This document shows, piece after piece, positions 15,127 to 23,507 of a stretch of DNA of 64,000 bases. Position 1 is the first letter of the stretch, and the number at the start of each line of letters is the position of its first letter. The DNA is taken from the NCBI GenBank assembly GCA_900543885.1, contig UQTA01000011.1:1-64000 (forward strand), given 5' to 3'. Origin of the DNA: an uncultured Clostridium sp. GTDB lineage: Bacteria; Bacillota; Clostridia; Lachnospirales; Lachnospiraceae. The notes beneath the pieces were generated by a model that was given only the letters and a program-made list of their open reading frames with translations, ran no database searches and had not been told where the DNA came from. The position numbers were made by a program, and so were the translations under genes.

Positions 15127-17261
15127 GTGATGTAAATGCACGGATCCGGGCAAAGATCCCAGGTGAAGATACAGGAATAGAGATCCGCCATACACTTTGT
15201 GATATATGTACACCGCAGATGCATTGCGGACTGGATGTTTACGTAAAAGATGGACAGGTACTAAAAGTAGAAGGTACACCGGATCACCCGGTCAACCGCG
15301 GATATCTCTGCACAAAGGGTGTAAATAACAGGCAGTATTTATACCGGAAAGACAGGATCCTTACCCCGCTGCGCCGTGTGGGAAAACGGGGAGAAAAACA
15401 GTTTGTTCCTATCAGCTGGGAAGAAGCCATAGGAGAAATTTCTGAAAAATTGCTGGGTTATCGGGAAAATTACGGTGCAGACAGTGTTGCCTTTTTTTCA
15501 GGATATGGTAAATGGTACCGCCCAATGTATCGCAGATTTGCCCATGTATTTGGAACACAGAATTATGGAACAGAATCCAGCTGCTGCTTTACATCAGGAC
15601 TTATGGCATGGCAGGTGGCAACAGGGATGCATGTGCGGGCAGATATGGGCGCAAGTGATCTTTTTCTTGGCTGGGGAATGAATGGATATTATTCCCGTTA
15701 CCGGATGCCGGACGGCGTGGAAAAAAGACGGAAACAGGGAATGAAGGTGATTATTGTAGATCCACGTATCACACCGGCTTCCCGCCGTCTGGCAGATCTG
15801 CATCTGCGGCCTCGTCAGGGAACGGACGGTGCGCTGGCCCTTGCAATGGCCCATGAACTGATAAAAAATGACTGGGTAGATCATGAGTATATCCATAATT
15901 ATGTGCATGGATATGAGGAATACAGTCGGTATGTTCAGGATTACACACCTGAAAAAGGGGAAGAACTGACAGGTGTACCTGCAGAACAGATCCGTCAGGC
16001 TGCAAAAATGATCCATGAGAGCAGTTCCATGAGCATATGTGAAAGTTCTGCGCCGGTAGGACATCACAGAAATGGACTGCAAAGCTATCGTGCCATCATG
16101 GCACTTCTGGCAATTACAGGAAATTATGACAGAAAAGGCGGTCAGCTGCCGGCATCCCACACCTATATGGAACTTTCCTGTGGGTTTGCAACCCATGAAG
16201 AAGAGTTTATGAACGGCTGTTTCCCCAAAGCGGGAAAGCCGGCAGTAGGTGCAGATCGTTTTCCCCTTTGGTATGAACTGCGCAAAGAAATGCAGGCAAA
16301 TGATCTGGCCTGCAATATTCTGTCAGAGAAAGAAGATCGGGTCCGGGCTATATTTGCTCTTGGAATGAACCTGCGTATGTTTGCAGGGGATGAACGAATG
16401 AAACGGGCTTTGGAAAAAATTGATTTCTTCGTAGATGTAGATCTTTTTATGACAGATACAGCCGGTTATGCAGATATTGTGCTTCCAGCCTGCACTTCTA
16501 TGGAAAGAGGCGAATTTAAATGCTATCCAGGTGGTTATGCCTGGTATACAAAACCTGTGATCCAGCCAATAGGCGAAGCAAAGTCGGATGCAGATATACT
16601 GACGCTGCTGGCAAGAAAGATGGATTTACAGGATGATCTGCTAAAAGAGGGATATAAAGAATGCATCCGCTGGATCATTCGTGATCTTCCGGTTACAGTG
16701 GAACAACTGGAGGAAAGTCCGACGCCGGTTAAGCTGCCGGGAATTAAGCCTTATGTGCCGGGAAGCTGGCTGGAAAAAGGACTGCCAACACCAAGCGGAA
16801 AATTTGAATTAGATTCGGTTTTGATCAAAGAGCATCCAGAATGGAAATTAAACAGTCTTCCTACGTACCAGGCTCCGGTTAACCCGGATCCGGCAAAGTG
16901 GCCCTATGCTTTGTGTGCAGGTGTAAGGATACCAAACGCCATCCATTCCAGGCTTCATGACCAGCCATGGGCGAGAACATTAAGACCAAGACCACAGGCG
17001 GAGATAAGTCTGGAAGATGCGAAAAAACTGGGGGTAGAAGAGGGAGATCTGATTGATGTTGAAACTCCTAATGGCTGTCTGTGTCTGGAAGCATCCCCTA
17101 CGGGAACAGCGCCCCAGGGAGCAGTTTATCTGTTTCAGGGCTACCGGGAGGCAGATGCCAATTCTTTGCTGGATCCGGACAACCTGGATCCGTACAGCGG
17201 ATTTCCGGCTTACCGGAGTTCCTATTGCATGATCAGGAGGCATGAAAATGAAAAAGATTGA
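15123..17261 (+). CDS. Molybdopterin-dependent oxidoreductase (DMSO reductase family), cytoplasmic
   Basis: 712 residues. An N-terminal [4Fe-4S] site uses C26, C29, C35 and C63 (CDIC, MHC, YLCTKG). The family's Moco domains follow: VIIVDPRITPAS, LRPRQGTDGALALAMAHELI, IVLPACTSMERGEF and C-terminal TPSGKFEL with PNGCLCLEASPTG. ESSCCFTSG (C154/C155) lies where the Mo-ligating Cys of the formate dehydrogenase/polysulphide reductase branch would be. There is no Tat signal, so it is cytoplasmic. Catalytic candidates include reductive dehydroxylation and sulphur-compound or formate chemistry; the substrate is not readable. It is co-translated with the flavoprotein and overlaps the ferredoxin gene by 14 bases. 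Confidence 0.87.
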   Translation: MSDVNARIRAKIPGEDTGIEIRHTLCDICTPQMHCGLDVYVKDGQVLKVEGTPDHPVNRGYLCTKGVNNRQYLYRKDRILTPLRRVGKRGEKQFVPISWEEAIGEISEKLLGYRENYGADSVAFFSGYGKWYRPMYRRFAHVFGTQNYGTESSCCFTSGLMAWQVATGMHVRADMGASDLFLGWGMNGYYSRYRMPDGVEKRRKQGMKVIIVDPRITPASRRLADLHLRPRQGTDGALALAMAHELIKNDWVDHEYIHNYVHGYEEYSRYVQDYTPEKGEELTGVPAEQIRQAAKMIHESSSMSICESSAPVGHHRNGLQSYRAIMALLAITGNYDRKGGQLPASHTYMELSCGFATHEEEFMNGCFPKAGKPAVGADRFPLWYELRKEMQANDLACNILSEKEDRVRAIFALGMNLRMFAGDERMKRALEKIDFFVDVDLFMTDTAGYADIVLPACTSMERGEFKCYPGGYAWYTKPVIQPIGEAKSDADILTLLARKMDLQDDLLKEGYKECIRWIIRDLPVTVEQLEESPTPVKLPGIKPYVPGSWLEKGLPTPSGKFELDSVLIKEHPEWKLNSLPTYQAPVNPDPAKWPYALCAGVRIPNAIHSRLHDQPWARTLRPRPQAEISLEDAKKLGVEEGDLIDVETPNGCLCLEASPTGTAPQGAVYLFQGYREADANSLLDPDNLDPYSGFPAYRSSYCMIRRHENEKD

Positions 17262-17748
17262 TTTAGATATGGAACGCTGCTGCGCCTGCGGAGCATGTGC
17301 GATTGCGTGTATGGACCAGAACAATATTGATCCTCAGGAAGGAATGCGTCCCTTCAGGACAGTATTCAGGGATGATTGGGAAGCAGATGGAAGTTCCCGT
17401 TATTTCTCTATTGCCTGTATGCATTGTGATCCGGCACCCTGCGTTCTGGCATGTCCTGCAGGCTGTATTTACAAAGATCCGGAAACAGGATACACTCTGT
17501 TTGACAATACAAACTGCATTGGCTGCCACAGCTGTGCCATGGCTTGCCCGTTTGGTGCTCCCGCTTTTGGAAAAGATGGGAAAATGCGTAAATGTGATGG
17601 CTGTATTGAGCGCAGACATGCCGGATTAGAACCGGCCTGTGTCAGAGCCTGTGCTTTTGGTGCATTAAAACTGGTGGAGGAAGATGAAATCGATGAAAAA
17701 AACTCTCTTCAAAGTTTGTGCCATAAGCTGTCTGCTGTGCAGAGATAG
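17248..17748 (+). CDS. Four-cluster ferredoxin subunit (DmsB/HycB type)
   Basis: 166 residues with four Cys-rich blocks: CCACGACAIAC (11-21), ACMHCDPAPCVLACPAGC, NCIGCHSCAMACPFG and KCDGC with CVRAC. These suit four [4Fe-4S] clusters in the pattern of DMSO-reductase B subunits. It would relay electrons between the flavoprotein (13810-15126) and the Mo enzyme (15123-17261). The Met at 17248 is preferred because AGGAGG lies 7 bases upstream, whereas the Met at 17242 is only 1 base from it. No membrane anchor subunit follows, so the complex appears soluble. Confidence 0.9.
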   Translation: MKKIDLDMERCCACGACAIACMDQNNIDPQEGMRPFRTVFRDDWEADGSSRYFSIACMHCDPAPCVLACPAGCIYKDPETGYTLFDNTNCIGCHSCAMACPFGAPAFGKDGKMRKCDGCIERRHAGLEPACVRACAFGALKLVEEDEIDEKNSLQSLCHKLSAVQR

Positions 17749-17815
17749 GATTGATAGGTGAAAATCTTGAAAGTACACAAAGCTTCCGGGAGTATATGAA
17801 AAATGAGGAGGAAAA

Positions 17816-18550
17816 ATGATGCCGATAGGGGTGATCGTAAATGCACTTTCTGTTGTAGTGGGAGGTGTTCTTGGAAATGGGATAGGGAAAAAACTATCAG
17901 CGGATTTTAAAATCAAGCTGAACATGATTTTATCCTGCTGTGCTTTTACAATGGGTATTAGCAGCATTTGCCTGATGAAAAATATGCCGCCGGTTATTTT
18001 TTCAGTTATAGTTGGAACAGCAATCGGGCTGGCGCTGCATCTGGGTGACTGGATCCAGAAAGGGGCGGTGCAGATGAACCGGCTGATCATGGGATTGTTT
18101 AGCCGGACAGGAGATGAGAAAGCAGATAAAGAGTTTACGGCAGCAATGATAACGGTTATCGTATTATTCTGTGCCAGTGGAACGGGTATTTATGGTTCTA
18201 TTGTTGCTGGAATGGAGGGAGATCACAGTATTCTGCTTGCAAAATCTATTCTGGATCTTCCTACAGCGATGATCTTTTCCTGCAGTATGGGGATTATCGT
18301 AGCATTTATCGCGATTCCCCAGTGCCTGATCTTTTTGCTGCTGTTTTTCCTTGCTGGTGTTATTTTTCCATTGACAACACCGGAAATGATCAGTGATTTT
18401 AAGGCCTGTGGAGGTGTTTTACTTATCGCAACGGGATTTCGCATGGCTAAATTAAAAGATTATCTTATTGCGGATATGATACCGTCTATGATCCTGGTAA
18501 TGCCGATGAGCTGGCTGTGGGTTAATTATCTGCTGCCGTTGGTGAGCTAA
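17816..18550 (+). CDS. DUF554 family membrane protein
   Basis: 244 residues with about 7 hydrophobic segments and the DUF554 (YqgA-like) hallmarks: an N-terminal GVIVNALSVVVGGVLGN, GTAIGLALHLGD, and FCASGTGIYGSIVAGMEGD in the middle. Function is unknown; it is assumed to be a transporter or membrane structural protein. GAGGAGG lies just upstream. It follows the ferredoxin gene by 67 bp and may be transcribed with that operon, though no functional link is evident. Confidence 0.85.
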   Translation: MMPIGVIVNALSVVVGGVLGNGIGKKLSADFKIKLNMILSCCAFTMGISSICLMKNMPPVIFSVIVGTAIGLALHLGDWIQKGAVQMNRLIMGLFSRTGDEKADKEFTAAMITVIVLFCASGTGIYGSIVAGMEGDHSILLAKSILDLPTAMIFSCSMGIIVAFIAIPQCLIFLLLFFLAGVIFPLTTPEMISDFKACGGVLLIATGFRMAKLKDYLIADMIPSMILVMPMSWLWVNYLLPLVS

Positions 18551-18707
18551 ACGATAAAGATCAGAAAATACTGATTCAGTCAGATATAATTTGGGGCTTT
18601 TTATGAGTATAGCGGCTATGTATTAATGGGAGGGGAAAATAAGTTGCATGCATGAAAAAACTGTGATAATCTACTGATATAGGATTCCTCTGTAGTATGG
18701 AGGAAAA

Positions 18708-19595
18708 ATGGGCAAAAAAACATTGGAAGAATTGGTATTTCATGACGATTTTATGTTTGCAGCTGTTATGATGGATGCAGAAAACTGCAGATGTTTTCTG
18801 GAACGTGTGTTGGAAATTAAGATTGAAAAAGTAGAGATCAGTACAGAACATGGTTTCTTCTTTAATCCGGAATGCAAAAGCATCCGGATGGATGTATTTG
18901 CAAAAGATGAAAACAGAACACATTATGATATTGAGATGCAGCTGGTAAAAAAAGACAATCTGGAAAGGCGGAGCCGATATTATCACAGTCAGATGGATGT
19001 AGAAATGCTGGAAAAAGGCAAAAATTACGGAGAACTTGCAGATGCATTTGTAATTTTTATTTGTAATTTTGATCCTCTTGGCCAGAAAAAATGCCGCTAT
19101 ACTATCCGCAGATATTGTGAAGAAACGGGAAATGTATTTTGCGATGGTGATTGTACAGTTTTTCTGAATACAAACGGAGAAAATCGGGAAGAAGTACCAA
19201 AAGAACTGGCAGCATTGCTTGATTTTGTTAAGGCTGATCTGGCGGGAAGTGAAGCTGACTATGGAGACGAACTGGTTAAACAGCTTCAGGATTCTATGCG
19301 TCGGATAAAAAGAAGCCGAAAGATGGGAGAACGCTATATGATGTTTGAACAGTATATGAAAGAGTATGTTCAGGAACATGCAGATGAAATCCGAGAAGAG
19401 GCAAGAGAAGAAGGGCTGGCGGAAGGTCGAGCAGAAGGCCGAGCAGAAGGCCGAGCAGAAGGCCGGGAAGAAACGATAGTCAAATTGAATAGACTGTATT
19501 CCTGTCTTCTGGCATCGGACAGAGCGTCTGACTTGCAGCGAGCCCTAAAGGAACCGGAATATCTGGAAAAGTTATTACAGGAATTTGGATTCTGA
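18708..19595 (+). CDS. Rpn family recombination-promoting nuclease (PD-(D/E)XK)
   Basis: 295 residues. The N-terminal PD-(D/E)XK core has D62 (IRMDVFAKD) and E76/Q78 (YDIEMQ), typical of Rpn/PDDEXK transposase-like proteins, followed by RSRYYHSQM and LGQKKCRYTIRRYCEE. The C-terminal 60 residues form a charged coiled coil holding four tandem AEGR units (residues 238-253). Rpn proteins cut DNA, promote RecA-independent recombination and have been linked to phage defence; the tail repeat number is known to vary in relatives. Single gene with GGAGG and a downstream terminator at 19634. Confidence 0.85.
   Translation: MGKKTLEELVFHDDFMFAAVMMDAENCRCFLERVLEIKIEKVEISTEHGFFFNPECKSIRMDVFAKDENRTHYDIEMQLVKKDNLERRSRYYHSQMDVEMLEKGKNYGELADAFVIFICNFDPLGQKKCRYTIRRYCEETGNVFCDGDCTVFLNTNGENREEVPKELAALLDFVKADLAGSEADYGDELVKQLQDSMRRIKRSRKMGERYMMFEQYMKEYVQEHADEIREEAREEGLAEGRAEGRAEGRAEGREETIVKLNRLYSCLLASDRASDLQRALKEPEYLEKLLQEFGF
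19419..19466 (+). repeat. In-frame 12-bp tandem repeat (4 copies) in the rpn gene
   Basis: Four units of GCAGAAGGCCGA with three third-position differences, encoding AEGR four times. Copy-number slippage keeps the frame and would change the tail length only. Confidence 0.9.
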
Positions 19596-19633
19596 AGCAA
19601 CTATTATAAATTTCGTAAATAGTGATAAAAGTC

Positions 19634-19659
19634 CGGCTCATATTCTTATGAGCCGTTTT
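19634..19659 (+). terminator. Intrinsic terminator after rpn
   Basis: A 9-bp stem CGGCTCATA / TATGAGCCG with a 4-base loop, followed by TTTT. The remainder of the 19596-20019 gap is AT-rich, with a small CTGTTATAACAG palindrome near 19879 and the promoter at 19905; no gene was seen there. Confidence 0.75.
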
Positions 19660-19904
19660 GCCTAAAAAGCAAAGTCTATTTGTATAAAGTATCTTATAAT
19701 CAAAGTCAATTCGACTGAAATTCAAAAAGGTACAGGGGAATCCTATATTAAAAAATCTTTTACAGTATCAAAAGCGGATTATAATATCCTTTAATGTAAA
19801 ATATTGATGAGGCGCACATCGCCATGTTCAACTACAGAAATAAAAAGAAAAATATTGGATATAAGAAATTTGACAGCGCTGTTATAACAGATGCCGTGAA
19901 AAAC

Positions 19905-19933
19905 TTGCCCAATACCCTTAAACTTGCTATAAT
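19905..19933 (+). promoter_or_regulatory. Promoter of the decayed GGDEF gene
   Basis: TTGCCC, a 17-base spacer, then TATAAT preceded by TGC (extended -10). It ends 86 bases before the pseudogene start and still looks intact, so it may now drive the defence cluster at 20870. Confidence 0.6.
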
Positions 19934-20019
19934 TTTTGTAACGAAAGCTATAAGAATCGTAGTTGAATTTTTCTAAAAACAAACAGAGAAACGAAAAAAT
20001 AGCAAATTAAGGAGACGCC

Positions 20020-20854
20020 GTGCGTACTTTAAAGAAATCCATACGAAGTTATATGTATAAGGTCACATTTGCATTAGTGAGTGTGATCTTAGTTAGCGTG
20101 CTTGTTTTGAGTATTGCAAATGAGCAGAGCCGGACCCGGGAAACGGCTGATAAGATATTTCAGCAGATGGACAAGATACTGGAAGAAAACGGAAAGAAAA
20201 TGGAACGCCTGCGGAAAGAATATTCACAGAAATGTCTTCATGATGCAGAGACCATTGCCTATATACTGGAGAAGAATCCGAAAGCCAGGTATGACCGGGA
20301 TGAATGCGCAAGATCGCGAAATTCATAGAAGTAGATGAGATCCATATTATTGATGAACGGGGAGAGATCGTTTCCGGAACTCACCCCGTTATTATGGCTA
20401 TAACTTTGATTCCGGGGAGCAGATGCGCTTTTTCAAGCCTATGTTGAATGATAAGGACATGAAAATGGTGCAGGGGATTAAGCCTAATACTGCGGAAAAT
20501 AAATTGATGCAGTATTCTGCAGTGTGGAACAGCACTGGTGAATTTATTGTAGAAGTAGGATTTGAGCCAGTTAATGTATCAAAGGTAACCGCCAAAAATG
20601 AACTTCCCTATATCTTTTCTCAGCTTTGCGTCAATCCAGATAAATGAGAAAGTGGATGTCCACAGCAGCAAAGAATTTTATGAGTTAAGCCGTTATATCA
20701 ATGAAATGCTCCACAGCCTTTTGGTCAATGACAAGAAAATGGCCTATGTGCTGGGAAAAACAGATATGCGTATCGGCGTATATGAATACAATCAGCAGAT
20801 GAAAAGATGTATGAAGATAAGAGAATGCGTAAAAACATGGCAAAAAAGGCTTAA
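20020..20854 (+). pseudogene. Remnant of a membrane sensor diguanylate cyclase (GGDEF)
   Basis: The start (GTG after AAGGAGACGCC) gives an N-terminal TM helix and a coiled-coil sensor segment, then runs into a frameshift near 20300. The extracellular sensor continues in other frames (FIEVDEIHIIDERGEIVSG, then YNFDSGEQMRFF to about 20640). After a jump, HAMP-like KVDVHSSKEFYELSRYINEML and a PAS-like start (GKTDMRIGVYEYNQQ) are joined directly to the last 19 residues of a GGDEF domain (ADEKMYEDKRMRKN, 20795-20854). The second TM, most of the PAS and the whole GGDEF catalytic core are missing, so there were at least two frameshifts and two internal deletions. Confidence 0.75.
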
Positions 20855-20869
20855 AGGAGTGAAAAATCT

Positions 20870-22213
20870 ATGTTGACATCAGAGCAGAAAAATAAAATAA
20901 ATGAGATCGTTCAGGAATTTAAGGAAGCGGCGGATTTTTACCGTATGGAGTATTCCGAAGATCTTATGGGGATGTTCCGGGATTTTGGGTGTATGCTGCT
21001 TGAAGAATGCGCAGTAAAGAAGAAAGAAGACCCAATGATGAAAAGACTTTTGGGGTATCGTCAGTTATTGAGAGGTACGGTGAATCGTCAGCTTATGGCA
21101 GTATCGGCTGAATTGTCCCGCTGGTGGAATGATCCGTTTTCCGGGGAAATGTTTCAGGCGGCCCTTTCACAGATCTTTCATTTCTGTCTGTTCAGCAAAG
21201 GCGGCAAAAACCGTTATCTTCTTCCGGCAGAGACAGCGGGTCCTCTTCTTCATCTGATCACAATTCCGGAAGGGCTTATGGGGCCTGGCGATGGTGCAGT
21301 GGTTTTGGATACCCAGTGCGGCGCAGGAAGCCTGCTGATGGCTGTTTCCAGATATTTAAAGGATCCAAAGCTTATTGGCTGTGAAAAGGATGAAGAATTG
21401 TGGGCTGCAGGCTTCATTATGTCACAGCTTCTGGGAATCAAAATGGAACTTCATCTGGAAGATGAGACACCGGCTGATGTATATGAATCCTGCGACCTGG
21501 TGATCAGTAATCCTGTTTATGGAACAGATACGATAAAAGACGAGGCACTGGCGGAGGCACTTCCGGCGGAATTAAGGACGGTAAGAGGCCGTTATCACAT
21601 GGAACTGATCCGCAGTATGCAGGCTTTAAAATATGATGGAAAAGCCATGCTGATTGTTCCCAACAGCTTCCTGTTTGCGAACCGGACAGAAAGCGTGAAA
21701 GTGCGAAAATGGCTTCTTCAGTCCTATTCCCTGGAAGCAGTGATCGGGCTGCCGGAAGATACGTTCCAATACAGCGGTGTCCGTTCCAGTGTCATGGTAT
21801 TCAGTAAGCCATTTATGTCCGGCGGCTGGGAAGGACATACCCAGCGGGTGCTGTATTACAGTCTGGAAAAGCAGGAAGACAAAGAAAAACAACAGCAGGA
21901 ATATGACCGTCTGGAAGAGGTTTGGCGCAGCAGAGACAGTTATTACGGGAAATGGGAACGCAGCCGCAGGGAAAAGGCAGTGAAAAACCGCAATGGTGTG
22001 AAGGTGCCGGCTGGCTGGCAGTATAATGGTTTCTGGTTTGCCGGTGCAGATGAGATCGAGGTGGGAAAATGGAATCTTTTGCCGGAAAATTACAGACCGG
22101 AGGAACAGATCAATCTGGAAATAGAAGATCCGGCCCTTCTTTTGCAGGAGATGCTTAAGGAGCAGGAAGAGATCACAAAGGAGTTAAAAGAACTGTTTAA
22201 GGAGGTCGGCTAA
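20870..22213 (+). CDS. N6-adenine DNA methyltransferase, HsdM-like
   Basis: 447 residues. An N-terminal helical region is followed by SAM motif I VLDTQCGAG (145-153) and the catalytic NPVY (214-217; NPPY/F type). LIVPNSFLF, VIGLPEDTFQYSGVRSSVMVF (type I/Eco57-like methylase core) and a C-terminal coiled coil come after. The Val in NPVY is a mild departure from NPPY but is seen in this class. It would methylate adenine at sites chosen by the adjacent half-S subunit and so mark self DNA. The start has AAAGGAGTG upstream. First gene of a four-gene cluster; the next gene starts 2 bases after its stop. Confidence 0.85.
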   Translation: MLTSEQKNKINEIVQEFKEAADFYRMEYSEDLMGMFRDFGCMLLEECAVKKKEDPMMKRLLGYRQLLRGTVNRQLMAVSAELSRWWNDPFSGEMFQAALSQIFHFCLFSKGGKNRYLLPAETAGPLLHLITIPEGLMGPGDGAVVLDTQCGAGSLLMAVSRYLKDPKLIGCEKDEELWAAGFIMSQLLGIKMELHLEDETPADVYESCDLVISNPVYGTDTIKDEALAEALPAELRTVRGRYHMELIRSMQALKYDGKAMLIVPNSFLFANRTESVKVRKWLLQSYSLEAVIGLPEDTFQYSGVRSSVMVFSKPFMSGGWEGHTQRVLYYSLEKQEDKEKQQQEYDRLEEVWRSRDSYYGKWERSRREKAVKNRNGVKVPAGWQYNGFWFAGADEIEVGKWNLLPENYRPEEQINLEIEDPALLLQEMLKEQEEITKELKELFKEVG

Positions 22214-22215
22214 AA

Positions 22216-23499
22216 GTGGAGAAAATGGAAAACTGGAAGCAGAGGCCTTTAAAACAGGTGGTATCCAGATGGATCAGAGGAACCACATTAAACCGTTCAA
22301 AAACAGATTATTATACAAAGGATCCCCAGCCGGAAAGCCTTCCATGGGTACGGGTGGGGGATATAAAAGAAGAATATATTTCAAAAACGGAAAATTACCT
22401 TACCAAAGAGGGAGCAGATCAGATCCCGTGGCTGGTAGTGCCGGAAGGCGCTGTTTTGCTTTCTGTATCGGGAACCATTGGGAAAGCGGCTATTGCAGGC
22501 TGCGATATGGTTGTGAACCAGGCGATTCAGGCAATGGTCTTTGACGAAGAGCAGATCTTGCCGGAATACGGGCTGTATTATCTGGAATTTTACCGTCCAT
22601 GGCTGATCCAGCGGGCTAATACAGTGACGATCCCTAATCTGACGAAAGAGCAGTTATCTGGTATTCCTGTGGTATTTCCCTGTCTAAAGGAACAGCAGGT
22701 CATCGTAGATCAGTTAAAAAGGGCCAGAAAGCTGGTAAAACGGTGTCAGTCATCAGAAGAGACATTGAATATCATCCTTGAAAATGTGCTTGGAAAGCTT
22801 GTCAGGTCTGCTTTAAAAGAAGGAAAAATAAGCCGGGATGAAGAGTCTCTTTTTTCTGAACTTCGCCCTGTATGGAATTCTCTGTATAACCGGATGCTGC
22901 CGGATAAAGGAGAAAGTGACTTCTTTGTGCCGGTACTTTCCCAGGAAGAACAAAGTGAATTTTTAAAAACGATCCAAAAGACGGAAGTATTAAGAAAACG
23001 GTTACATAAAATGCAGCAGCTGGGAGAGCGGTATTTGAAATCTATGTTGTCTTTGGCGTTTACATCCGGATTGACAGAAGATTTCAGAAAGCAGGAAGAC
23101 CTGCCGGATCCACTTCCATCTTTGTTTAAGGAAAGCTATGGGATCGGTGCGGTGCGAAGCGTCAGCCAGCCGACAGAAGGCATTACTGACTGGCAGAGCC
23201 GTATTCCAAAGCAGCTGCAGTCTCTTTTTACGATGCTGTCTGATTTTCAGATGGAGATCCTGCGGATCTATGCCCAGTCACAGGAAGCAATGCCGGTCCA
23301 TACGGTGTTTAAGCAGATCCACAAAAAAGGGTATTCGGTACAGGATGCCCTTGCATCGGCAAGATTATTAGAAGCGCTGGGATTTCTGGAAAAGACGGTT
23401 CCTCAGAAGCTTTATATGGGAGAAAAAGAAGTGCGTGACAGTGCAGGTCATCCTATTACCATACAGAAATATCAGATTCTGGATACCAGGGAGGTCTGA
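22216..23499 (+). CDS. HsdS-like specificity subunit with one target-recognition domain
   Basis: 427 residues. The N-terminal half is a single TRD: LPWVRVGDIKE, VPEGAVLLSVSGTIGKAAI, VNQAIQAM, and NTVTIPNLTKEQLSGIPVVFP, then the conserved coiled-coil spacer beginning CLKEQQVIVDQLKRARKL. Normal HsdS has two TRDs. Here the second half is instead helical plus a C-terminal winged-helix-like segment (EILRIYAQSQEAMPVHTVFKQIHKKGYSV). A half-S would have to dimerise, predicting a palindromic target. The GTG start is used because GGAGGT lies 9 bases upstream. Nearly abuts the methylase. Confidence 0.8.
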   Translation: MEKMENWKQRPLKQVVSRWIRGTTLNRSKTDYYTKDPQPESLPWVRVGDIKEEYISKTENYLTKEGADQIPWLVVPEGAVLLSVSGTIGKAAIAGCDMVVNQAIQAMVFDEEQILPEYGLYYLEFYRPWLIQRANTVTIPNLTKEQLSGIPVVFPCLKEQQVIVDQLKRARKLVKRCQSSEETLNIILENVLGKLVRSALKEGKISRDEESLFSELRPVWNSLYNRMLPDKGESDFFVPVLSQEEQSEFLKTIQKTEVLRKRLHKMQQLGERYLKSMLSLAFTSGLTEDFRKQEDLPDPLPSLFKESYGIGAVRSVSQPTEGITDWQSRIPKQLQSLFTMLSDFQMEILRIYAQSQEAMPVHTVFKQIHKKGYSVQDALASARLLEALGFLEKTVPQKLYMGEKEVRDSAGHPITIQKYQILDTREV

Positions 23500-23507
23500 G
23501 ATAAAAC

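Noticed and set aside
18576..19379. Long minus-strand open frame (267 codons) opposite the rpn gene
   Set aside because: Phe/His/Ile-rich product with no family motifs, mirroring the plus-strand nuclease with conserved catalytic residues.
19419..19466. CRISPR-like or extragenic tandem repeat
   Set aside because: The units are contiguous, 12 bp long and in frame inside the Rpn coding sequence; no spacers.
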